A DNA stretch of 64,000 bases from NCBI RefSeq assembly GCF_008831285.2, contig NC_045146.1, forward strand, positions 806,001 through 870,000, read 5' to 3'. Position numbers and translations under genes: made by a program. The stretch comes from Nymphaea colorata. Its lineage: Eukaryota > Streptophyta > Magnoliopsida > Nymphaeales > Nymphaeaceae. The notes beneath the pieces are model-generated. The model was not told the origin of the DNA and did no database searches. It saw only the letters and a program-made list of their open reading frames with translations. Positions 48,801 to 60,800 of the stretch are shown piece after piece. Each line of letters starts with the position of its first letter. Positions within the stretch are counted from its first letter, which is position 1.

Positions 48801-51800
48801 TTACAAGCAATCATGCATTTCCCATCCATAAAAGTGAAACATATTCTAGATTTCTGAACATGCATTCTACCAGACCAGAGATATGAACCCAAGCACCCAA
48901 AAAAAAAAAATTGACAATTTGGTATAAGCATTGGCATGATGACCCTGCATCAGAGTTAATTGTTTGGAGAAACAAAAGGATGTGCATCAGGAGATGCACT
49001 CATATGATAGAAGCACTCATGCATGTTGCCAAGCCAACAAAAGGTCATGAGTTCAAATATCAGGTGTGTCTCTTGCTACAAGCCTGAAGCAGCAGGTAGT
49101 CTCTAGCAGGATAGAAATAACTATGGTTTAGACCATCAACTTATGACGTGTGGTATTCCCTGGCATACTCCGTACCAGCCAACGAATGCCTATGGATGCC
49201 AATCAACTCGTGGCACTTGTGAGTGTGCGATCGTGAGAGAGAGAGAAAGAGGTAACATGTATTAAATGTCATTCACTTTTAAATAGAGTTAAGAGGGCAT
49301 ATAGATGTAAACTGAGACACATTTTGACATGGCAGAGAATTTTGCTTACTGGAGGAAGTTCTTTTCCAGCCGCTAACATGGGATGTTGCTTATGATGGGA
49401 AGTTTCTGTTTCTGGAGACACTTGAGATTCTGAAGTACCAGGACAATTTGCAACACCCAAGCTACATTAGATGCACACATGCAACTGATTTTTTCGCAGC
49501 ACATTTCTTTGTTTCGACAAATCATTTATTTATTGTCATTGATAATGTTGTCGGGGAAAAGAGAAGCAAAACCCCATTAGACCATGGGATTAATGATGTG
49601 TTTTGGTTACAGACCTTACATTCAGATGGTACTCAGTTTAGCTGTTTTGAACCCGGCCAAACTAGTACATCAGTAAGACTGGTTGCACTCAAGCAGAAAT
49701 TACAGGATCCAACATTAAAAGGACCTAATTTAGAATTTTGCAGACAAGGTAAAGAGGTCACATACTCAAAACAAAAAGAATATTCCAAATCTGATACAGC
49801 AACTAATGACATCAAAAATATAGAAACGGCTAGAACATTTTGTCTTAATGAAATCTAAAAGAAAAATAAATCCCGATACAAAGACAAATGGAATCTCATT
49901 TAACATATATAATGTCAATGACACTGCATGTTTAACTAAAATTTCAAATTTGAAAACTCCCAAACAATATGTGAAGATTGCTGAGCCCCCGAGAAAATCT
50001 AATAACATAGATAACACAAGCAAATCAGTGGTTGTGATGTTGGGTGCACGACCAAGTTGTGCAAATTATATCTATATGACCTGAAAGGAACTGTTTCGAA
50101 TTTTTCTTCTCTGTGACATACCTTTCAACAGCCAACATGCCCTAAAAGTTGTCTACACTACCATTAGGGCATTGTCCAGATCAAATGGTTATGACAACTT
50201 AGAAGGTGAGGCACATTTTCTAAAAACAATTGATGGGACAGTCACTGAAACAACCAAATAACAGTTGGTCTAACAATCAACCAAAAGAAAGTCAAAACAC
50301 GATAGTACATAAGCACACATACACTCCATCAAGATGTTCCCTGTATATCTGGTCAAAGGCACGGCAGATCTCCATAATCATATACAGTTTTCCCTGCACA
50401 AGGTAGGACATTTTTCAGTACTGGTTCTAGCAGAACATGCACTACGAGGGAAAAGCAGCGAACACTTTAATGAGGCACGGTTGCGAAAACCGAGCATGAA
50501 AAGTAAAAAAAACCACATGCTTTCACATGATTATTAGAGAACAAAAAGAGCTTCTCAAACTATAGGCCTTCTTGTCCATGCAAAAGTCTATGCATTTTGT
50601 TATGGATACAACAAATCCCCATCATCAGTGTGTCTGCCAAATTTGCAGATGGACCAGGACAGAGTCTAATATGCAAAATCAGAGATGCTCGAACACTAAA
50701 CTACAAATACCCCATCTCTGTACAGTTTTCCCCGTACAAGATAGGACATTTTCTCAGCAGAGGTTCTAAGATGGCATGAACTAGGAGGAAAAGGCATCAA
50801 ACAGTTTAACGAGGCACGGTTACAAAAACCAGGAATGAAAAGCAACAAAGCCATAGGTTTCACATAATTATCAGAGCTTACAAAGAAGTTCTCAAAGTAG
50901 AAGTTCTCTTTATCCATGCCAAAATCAATAAGTTTTGCTAAGGACACAATAAATCACCACTATCAGTTTGACAGTCAAATTTTTTCAAATGGACAGGGAG
51001 CGAGTCTAATATGCAAAATCAGAGATGGTCAAGCTTTCCATCCATAAAAATTTTTTTTTTACTAAACAATTGGAATCCATGTTCAATCTCCATGTGCACA
51101 AGATTTGACACTATAATAAAGTGCTCCTCGCATGGAAGGAAAAACACAAAACAGCAGAGAGAATATTTATTATTTAAGCAATTTACATTCAAAAAAACAA
51201 TTCATGTAAAAACAAAAACAATGCAGAGACATATCCAAGACAAATTCTGCCAGAGGTCTGATAAATGCAATGCAACAACACAAAAATCAGACATTTTCAT
51301 GCCATTGCTTGAAAGTACAAAAAAAAAATACAACTAAAAAAATATTTAAGCAACCATCAAATATATATCTTAGGAGAACAAAAAATTCTAGAGGGGGCAA
51401 AAAAAATCTTACACCAGCATCTGCAGCAACTGGCTTTCCAAGACGAGCTAGCTCTGCTTCCAGCTCCACAATACTCTTATTAATAAGAGACTGAATACCA
51501 GGGATGCGAGACTTGATAACATTTTCCAGGTGCTGCAATATTACGACAAGCAAACTTTCTGTCACTCCTTAGAGCTTAAAAAAAGCTAAACTTGCATATG
51601 ACACAATCACGTCCATAAAATTCATCATGAATGATAAGTCCAAAGAACATAAACAATTGATATACCTTTGACATCATCTTTGCTAAATGTTCAGAACCCA
51701 TTCTATGAGCCAGATGCCTGTATTCAGGAGTATTGGCAAAATATTCTCGCTCTCTACGCCGTGCAGCAATCATGTCAACGTTTTTGTTAATATCAGCTTG

Positions 51801-54800
51801 AGATCGATTAACAACACCAATCCATGGATACTGCAGCCTGTATGATTTGCCTTCTAATATCTAGAAAATTAAAACAAAAAATATGAGAACCACAAAAAAT
51901 GGATCTTTTCTTCTCAGGAACTCAAACAGCACACTTCCAAAGGATTCAATAAAAAGAACATTTTCTGCTTGTACAAAAAAGTTGAAGACATAATCAACAG
52001 AATCATATGCCGCACCAGCACAAACATAGGCGTCTCCGCAGAAGATCCGCATAAAGGTCAGACAATTGGATTAGGAATGTGATAAAACCTGACCAGTTAG
52101 TGATTTCAAGATTACAAATTCCACATGTATAATACCAGAAATATTTCCTTTTTTTATTATTATACTAAATGTAGTCATGCATAGAATCCTGGCATCAAGA
52201 TAATTTTATTAGTGAAAGGAATCCATAAGATAAATGAAAATAGTCTTTAAGGTCAAAACATTGGAACCTATGTGACGGTACGTGGGGTCCCACGTACCCA
52301 CTCCAGTATGCTGGTCTGCGGAACTGGGTACCGCGAGAGTGTTGGGTACAGGTTGGGTCGGGTCTTGGTAAGACCGATCCAAACTATTTTAAAAAAAAAA
52401 CCATCATTTTTATGTTACGAAAGGTCGAGTTGTTCAGCTCAACCACGACCAGCATTGTTCCACAGTAGAGCGATGACGTCCGGTGACTGACGGCCATGTC
52501 TAGCAATGCACGGCGGAAACTGGCGGCGGCCAGGTTTTTTTTTTTTTTTCTCTTTTCACTATTACAACAACTTAGGGTTCCATTTACTTGACTTGGGGTC
52601 TTTCATTTTTTTTATTTGAGGGTGTTTAGTGTGAAGATTGAATGTAAATCTATAGATTTATATACGTTTTGTTTGATTTTATGTGTTTATTTGTTGCTGC
52701 CACTTTTGTTTGGTTGCATTTTATTTCTATCAGCTACTCTGACCGCTAGTGTTGTTTGGTTGCTGCCATTTTTTATTAAAAGTTGGATGAATCTATCAGC
52801 TATTTCTTTCAAATCTCTTCATCAACCAACAAAAAAAGTGATGCAGCCAAGCTTATGCGCAAGCCTAAATGAAGAGTGATCGCCTGATTGTGATCGGTTT
52901 TCTCACTTTTCTGTAACAGCTGATTGCTTATTGTTTTATTCTTTGAATTTTATGTTCATTATATATTTTTCTTTTGCATCTTTTTATTGTTTGGTTTGTA
53001 GATTTTTTTATGGGATTACACTTATGAACTATTAATGTTTTTTTTTTTCATTTTATCATTTTTTAGAATTTAAAAATTTGTCGTACCCGCATACCCACAA
53101 TTTTCGAAATCGCCGTACCCGTACCCCTACTGCCATACCCATACCCGTACCGTACCCGCACCCCTGTGAAATAGGTTGGAACAAGTTTGGGCTTACTGCA
53201 ACTGACAAACAAGAAATCATAAAAAAAAATAAGGAGGAAGAATCATAAGAAAAAAAGGATTAGAAGTTTAATAGATAAGAACATGAAACACACAAGTTTG
53301 ACATTTAACACAACTTCAGTGGCTTTTCTGCCTTATGAAGAACCTGGTCACAAAATAATTACTTGAAATGTTGATAACTTTTGCTATTTAACATAGTGAA
53401 ACAACATTTTTTTTCTCAAGAGACATATCAAACAACTCAGAGCCATAATAGCCCTTCCTTATTGAAGCCAGAAGTACGATCACTGCTAAAGTTCTTTTGA
53501 TGCATATACTTTCCAAATGCTTTTTCAGAAAGAATAATGAATTTCCAGGATGCATCAATATGCTCAGGCTAGCAACTCTCTAGGATGACCTCTTTTGAAG
53601 ATTCAGAGAAAACTAAGTTCACATGCCATGAAGAGAAAGTAGAAGATGAAACAGAAGTTTCTGGATTAAGCACCACATGCAGCCAGGAAAGCCATATTTA
53701 CGGTATAGCTTAATATAATTATATAAGAGAGGGGGATATCTGGTTTTCTTGTAGTGAATTTAGTTAAAGAAGGCATTCAGGACTATTTTGCACAAGAATC
53801 ATGTACATTTATTTTCTGGAAACAAAAAAGATAACACTTACATCAACTGCATCAGTCCCTTTGTCCATCAGATCAATTTTTGTCAGCACCCCAAATGTCC
53901 TTTCTCCTGTTATCATCCAAAAAAGAGATTAGGGTCTTTAAGAAAATGAATACTTAAGAAAAATACATACAGCACACTCATGGATGCACAATTGTATATG
54001 CATGTGAACGCATACCTACATAAGCATGTATCTGTGGACATGTATGAAATATGGATGTCCATATGCACTTGCATATGCATGCATGCATGTTTCGTTGTGT
54101 TAGTATGTGTGTATGCATAAAGATATGCATGCATGTTATATGAGCATGTACTGATGTACATACACGTGTTGCGCCCATAATCATTCACATTTTCTTGTCA
54201 TTTGCCAGAACCATCAAATCTGGAATCCCCTTGATATCTGTTGATAGATTGTGGGTTTCGGGTCCGGATCCATACCCGACCCGCCTTGTAGCCCGTTTTG
54301 GGCTCTACTTAAGTCATGTAACCCTAATCCTTATGAGTTAATGATAATCTTTAGAGAGAGAGAGTCTGGCTGCTAGTGGGCACCAACTCCTCCTCATTCG
54401 TGGTTTTTTCTCCCTCGTGTTGAGGGTTTTCCACGTTACATCGTGATCATTGTTTCTCTTCTTCTTCGTCTTGTTCGTATTTCTACATGGTATCAGAGCC
54501 GTGAAGTTCCGGCGTTTTTGGTTGTCTTTTGCCCGTGTTAGAGGAGAATCGCCCGACACTGTTCATCGTCTCGCCCGTGCCCGACGCTCGTGCCCGAGCG
54601 TCGTCTGTCACCCCGCCGCCGTCTCCGCCCAGCGCCGCCCTGATCAACGCCGATCAGGATTCCGCCGTCTCCGCCTAGCGACAACCGGCCCAGCGACGCC
54701 CTGGTTAGCGCAGCCGCTTCCGCCCAGCGTCGGCCTGCCCAGCGGCGTTCCCGTTCTGCTGCTTCCGCCCAGCGTCGGCCTGCCCAAACGACGACCTGTC

Positions 54801-57800
54801 CAGCGGCGGTCTTTTTCCGCCCAACGCCGTGTCCTTTTCCGGCGCCGTGCCGCTCTGCCTGGTCTGTTTCCGCCCAGCGCCGCGCCGACTGCCTGGTCTG
54901 TTCCCGCCCAGCGCCGCGCCGCTTTGCCTGGTTCTGTTTCCTGCTCTCTGTCCGTTTTTTTGGTGTTGTATCGTGTGATTGCTTCTTGCTGCCCTTGCTG
55001 CCTACTGGTCTGTGATTATGGCAGCCTCTTCCTCGTCAACCGTCAACACCAATCCCACTGAAATAGGGGCTTTTAGAACGGAGAATGTTCCCATGCAGGT
55101 CATCACTCTTCGCCTCACCAAGGATAATTATTTCTCGTGGTCGCCTGCTATGACCATGGGGATTGCTGGCCGTGGTCGCATGGCCTATATTGATGGGAGC
55201 AACCCCGAACCAGCAAGAACAAGTGATGTGTGGCATACTTGGTTTCTTGAGGATAATCAAGTGAAAACTTGGATTGTCAATTCCGTTTCCGCCGATATTC
55301 AGCCCCTTATCCTTCGGAAGAAGACTGCTAGAGACATGTGGGTGGTCCTCGAGCAAATGTATGGCCAAAAGAAGACCGCAATTCGTACTTACCAAGTAAT
55401 GAAGACAGTCTATGGCATTCGACAAGGGACCTCGTCTGTTGCAGAGTACTATGGGGCTTTGAAAGCCAAGTGGGAAGAGCTTGACTATCATTCTGATATT
55501 CCTTGGCATTGTCCCCATGATCAGGCGCTCTATGTTGCTCATGAATGGGAAAACAGGGTGTTCCTATTTTTAGCAGGTTTAAATGATGAGTTTGAAGGTG
55601 TTCGAAGTCAGATTTTGAATTCAGGGGAGGTGTCCAGTATTGAAGATGTGTACTCCTGTGTTGAAGCGGAAGAACAGCGAAGGCTTGTTACAAAAGAAGG
55701 GAAGAGGGAACTTGTGCCCTATAACGAGAGATCTGCTCTCGTGAGTCGTGGTCCTGGCGGCCCATCTAGGTCTCTTCGCCGGTGCACTCACTGCAAGAAG
55801 ACAGGTCACACTGTGGATTATTGCTGGGATCTTCATCCAGAAAAGAAGGGGAACAGAGGGAGATCTTTGACTGGGAGAACGCCCGTGTCTGAGGTGCAAG
55901 CCTCTAGTGGAGAAAAAGTCTCCATTTCTGCTGACCAGCTTCGTGAACTAAGGGCTTATTTGGGCAGGCTCGATGTCAACAAGACTGAGACCTCAGAGGG
56001 AACTACAGCTAATCATGCTCTTGCAGCTATTGGCAATCAAGGTAACTCTTCTGTGGGGGAATGGATTGTCGATAGTGGTGCTACTCATCACATGACAGGT
56101 AACCCAAAATTGTTTCATGAGTATAAGTTGTCCTCGGGAAGGGAACGTGTTTCTCTTGCAGATGGTTCCTCTACCTGTGTGGCAGGCGAAGGCACTCTGT
56201 CCTTGTTGGACAAATTTCATGTGCAGGGCGCTTTACATGTTCCCCAGTTTCCTTTAAATCTCTTATCAGTCAGTAGACTTACTAAAGAATTGAATTGTGA
56301 ACTTATATTCTCTGCCGATCGTTGTGTTTTGCAGGACTTGGTGACAGGGAAGAGGATTGGGATTGGTTTAGCTTCTGATGGATTATATCGTCTTCCCATA
56401 CGTGTGGCTACTGCTCTGTTGACAGCGATCCGCAAGACAGATAAGAGAAGAGAAGATTGTCTTCAGTCTTTTATGTACTGGCATGAACGTTTTGGGCATT
56501 TACCTTTTGGGATTTTGAAACATTTGTTTCCAGACTTGTGTTCCTCCTTTGATGTGTCTTCCATTTCTTGTGATGTTTGTCAGTTTGCCAAACATGTGAG
56601 GGCTTCGTACCCTCTTTCTTCTAGTTGTGCTAATGAAGCTTTTTCTCTGATTCACTCTGATGTATGGGGACCTTCGGGCATTCATACCCGTCAAGGTTTC
56701 CAGTATTTTATCACTTTCATTGATGATTTCTCTCGTGCTACATTTATATACTTGTTAAAAGACCGCAGCGAGGTTCCTCGAATCATCGAGACATTTATTC
56801 TTCTTGTGCATACCCAGTATGGTGCGAATGTTAAAACTTTCAGGTCCGATAATGCCCGTGAGTACATGTGTCGGCCTGTTGAGGAGTTTCTTAGACAACG
56901 GGGGATTGTTCACGAGACATCCTGTAGTTACACCCCCCCTCAAAATGGGGTAGCTGAAAGGAAAAATCGTCAACTTCTTAATGTCACCAGGGCTCTTTTG
57001 TTTCAGAGAAATCTTCCTAAACACTATTGGGGTGATGCAGTTCTTACTAGTGCCTATCTTATTAACCGCATGCCCAGTCGTGTTTTGAATGGTAGGACTC
57101 CCCACTCGTTGCTTCCTGGCAGTCGTCCACCATTTCCTCTTCCTCCTCGTGTTTTTGGTTGTGTATGTTTTATCCATGATCACAGTCCAAATGTCAAGAA
57201 ACTTGATCCTAGGTCTATCAAAGGTGTCTTTGTTGGATACTCCCCTACGCAAAAAGGATACAAATGTATTGATCCTATTACTGGTCGAGCTTATGTTACG
57301 AGGGATGTTACCTTCTTGGAACATGCCTCTTACTTTGGTGTGAATCCTCTTCAGGGGGAGCAGTCTGTGGGCAGGGAAGAGTATTCTCAGAGACAGGAAC
57401 TTCAGTTTATAGATTTTTTGGACTACAAGAAAACAGAATCACTTAATACTGTTGATGTGCCTGAGAATGAGGAAAGGGGTGACAATAGCATTGAGAAGGA
57501 AGGCCCTCAGTTGTTTGGACAGTTCTACTCTAGACGAGGTACTCGGACAGAGGTGATGACTTGTGATGCTAGATCTACTTCCAATCCCAATGCCACTCCT
57601 TCCCTGGATGAACCAAGTCCTACCGAGGAGACCGTGGAGACCCATGATGAGGTTGAAAAGAAGAATGACGATCTTCCCATTGCCCTGAGAAAGGGTGTCA
57701 GGTCATGTACTCAACACCCTATTGGTAATTTTGTTTCTTATTCCAGACTTGGGAAAGATTACAAGTGTTTTGTTTCTACTCTTTCTTTGGCTGTGATTCC

Positions 57801-60800
57801 CAGGACTGTCGCTGAAGCTCAAAGTGACTCCAAGTGGGCCGATGCAATGAAAGAAGAAATAGATGCCCTAAGAAGAAACTTGACATGGGAAGTGGTGAAG
57901 ATTCCTGAAGCCGCTCACCTAGTTGGATCCAAATGGGTGTATACCATCAAGTACAAACCAGATGGGAGTGTTGAAAGATATAAAGCTCGACTTGTGGCCA
58001 AGGGATTTAGCCAGAAATATGGAATTGATTACTTGGAAACCTTTGCTCCTGTTGCGAAAATGAAGACTGTGAGGGTGGTTATATCCCTAGCTGTGATGAA
58101 GGAGTGGAAGATGTATCAACTGGATGTTAAGAATGCATTCCTCAATGGTGACCTCGAAGAAGAAGTATATATGCATATGCCTCCAGGATATGAAGAACCA
58201 GAAATGTGTTGTAAGCTGAAAAAGGCATTGTATGGCCTTAAGCAATCGCCCAGAGCGTGGTTTGAACGACTGAGAAGAGTGATGATACGTCATGGATACA
58301 AACAAGGAAATGGAGATCACACTCTGTTTGTGAAGAAGAAGGAGAGCAAGGTTACTCTCCTGCTCGTCTACGTAGATGACATGATTGTTACTGGAGATGA
58401 TGAGGAAGAGATTATCAAGCTAAAAGGGTTACTGGCTACAGAATTCGACCTCAAAGATCTTGGAAAACTAAGGTATTTTCTTGGTATGGAGGTTGCTAGG
58501 TCTAGTACTGGTCTTGTACTAAACCAAAGGAAATATACATTAGACCTGCTGGAAGAAACTGGTAAATTGGGATGTAGGCCTACTCCTACCCCTTTTGACA
58601 CTGGGCACAAGTTGAGTCTCAGAGATGGAGAGCCTCTCTGTGAAGAAGACAAGGGAAGATATCAACGTTTGGTTGGGAAGCTAATTTATCTTACCCTCAC
58701 GAGACCTGATATCACCTTTGTGGTGAATGTTTTGAGCCAATTCATGCATGCGCCAACCGATGCACATCTGAAGGCTGTGGACAGAGTGCTATGCTACCTG
58801 AAGAAAAATCCTGGTAAGGGACTCCTGTATGTGAAACAAGAGACTGTGGAAATCGAGGGCTATTCTGATGCGGATTGGGCAGGTTGTGGTGATACCAGAC
58901 GATCCACTACAGGATACTGTGTCTACTTGGGAGGAAACCTTGTTGTATGGAGGAGCAAGAGACAGGATGTTTGCTCTAGATCCAGTGCAGAGGCAGAATA
59001 TAGGGCAGTTGCTATGGGAGTGTCAGAGTTATTATGGTTGAAGATATTGTTGACTGACATTGGAATAGAGATTGAAGGACCTATGAAGATGTATTGTGAT
59101 AACAAGTCTGCAATCAACTTAGCCAACAATCCTGTACTTCACGACAGAACAAAACATGTTGAAATTGATCGTCACTTCATTCGGGAAAGGATTGATGCGA
59201 AAGAGTTGATCTTACCTTACATGAAGTCTGAAGACCAAACTGCTGATGTTCTGACGAAAGCTCTTCCTTCAGCTTCATTTGAGAGGAATGTATCCAAGTT
59301 GGGCATGTTTGATATGTACGCCCAACTTGAGGGGGAGTGTTGATAGATTGTGGGTTTCGGGTCCGGATCCATACCCGACCCGCCTTGTAGCCCGTTTTGG
59401 GCTCTACTTAAGTCATGTAACCCTAATCCTTATGAGTTAATGATAATCTTTAGAGAGAGAGAGTCTGGCTGCTAGTGGGCACCAACTCCTCCTCATTCGT
59501 GGTTTTTTCTCCCTCGTGTTGAGGGTTTTCCACGTTACATCGTGATCATTGTTTCTCTTCTTCTTCGTCTTGTTCGTATTTCTACAATATCCATGGCAGC
59601 TTTTATGCCACTTAACTTCCCTTCCAACTTTTTATGAATGTGCTTCAAATTGATACAAAAATTGATCAGTGTCATTGCAACCTAGCATACTGGCCCAGCT
59701 CCACCAATATGATGCTGACTGATGCAGGCCCACTTTTTTTTTTGTTCCAAAACCCAATGTTGTAAAAGGCGTATCATAACATGTATCGGTTGTGCCGACC
59801 TATACACTGTATCGTAACGTATCGCAAATTAAATTTTTAATTCATAAAAATTTTAAAAAATAGAGAAAATAGAGAAAAAATCGGTAAAATCAGGAAAAAT
59901 AAAAAAAAATGTGTCCTATATAAATAAATAAATAAATAACTCATCACATCATTCATAAGCCATAATATATTAAGTTATTAACACATTTAGAAATAAATAA
60001 AAAATTCATAACAACATAATAAACATCCATCACAACTTTAATGTTTAAACTTTAAAGTGTTTTAGATTACATTACAAGTTTACAACAAATAATATATTAT
60101 GATTATCATCAATCAAGGTCCCATTATCCCCACAGGCCATGAGTAAACTTCTTATCGACAAGCGAGTTCTCCTCTAAATCGACAATTTATCACATAAATG
60201 GACGATTTTGTAGAAAAACTAGTAAAATTTTCCTCTCTTACAACTTTTAGACATGTCCAGAAAGAGGGAAAGAAAGGCTCTTTTGTAAAAAACCACAAAA
60301 AATCATTTTATCCCCATATCATACGATACGAGGGTGTATCGGGGTGTATCGTACGATACAGCCCCCGTATCGCACGATACAGCCAATACGCCTACAATAC
60401 ACAAGTGTATCGTGTATCGAAGTCGTATCGTATAAGTTTTTCAAACCTATACGATAAGTATCGCACGATACGGGCCCATATCATGAGATACGGATAACAC
60501 TGCCCAAACCAATTTAAAATATTCTAAATTTTTTTTAAGTCAAAAAAGGAAAATAGGCTGATAGCCTGTTATGGGTTGATGTGTACAGACCAATACACTG
60601 GAGCAAGCTGACATAGTGTTGGTAGGTTTGATGCTGATATTAAATTTGAATAAGGAACCATAAGGAATACATACAGTCACAAACGAATGCTGCTAGAAGA
60701 AAACAAGCTCCAGTACTACTGGAGATACACATTATTATATCCATCAGTAGCTGCAACAAACGCTATGCTAAACCAGGAACTTACCTTTTGGATCAACTTC

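Larger units (their letters stand above)
54239..59586 (+). mobile_element. Copia-2: intact Ty1/copia retrotransposon in a DRP1 intron
   Basis: Two 249-bp LTRs that look identical, a perfect 5-bp target duplication, a primer site directly after the 5' LTR, a purine tract before the 3' LTR, and one uninterrupted gag-pol frame make this 5,348-bp element structurally complete. It lies antisense to DRP1 in the 6.9-kb intron 53,907-60,784. Identical LTRs mean very recent insertion, so it may be absent from other individuals. It is a different copia family from Copia-1 and Copia-3. Confidence 0.95.
54234..59591. repeat. Target site duplication ATATC around Copia-2
   Basis: ATATC at 54,234-54,238 and at 59,587-59,591 borders the two LTRs exactly. 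Confidence 0.9.

Noticed and set aside
49448-49858. 136-codon plus-strand frame inside a DRP1 intron
   Set aside because: No recognisable domain is present, it lies within a continuous intron between confirmed exons, and its composition is AT-rich and non-coding in appearance.
54450-55061. 203-codon Arg/Pro-rich open frame at the Copia-2 start
   Set aside because: It overlaps the LTR, the primer site and a GC-rich repeated leader. Its composition mirrors the repeats and it contains no known domain.
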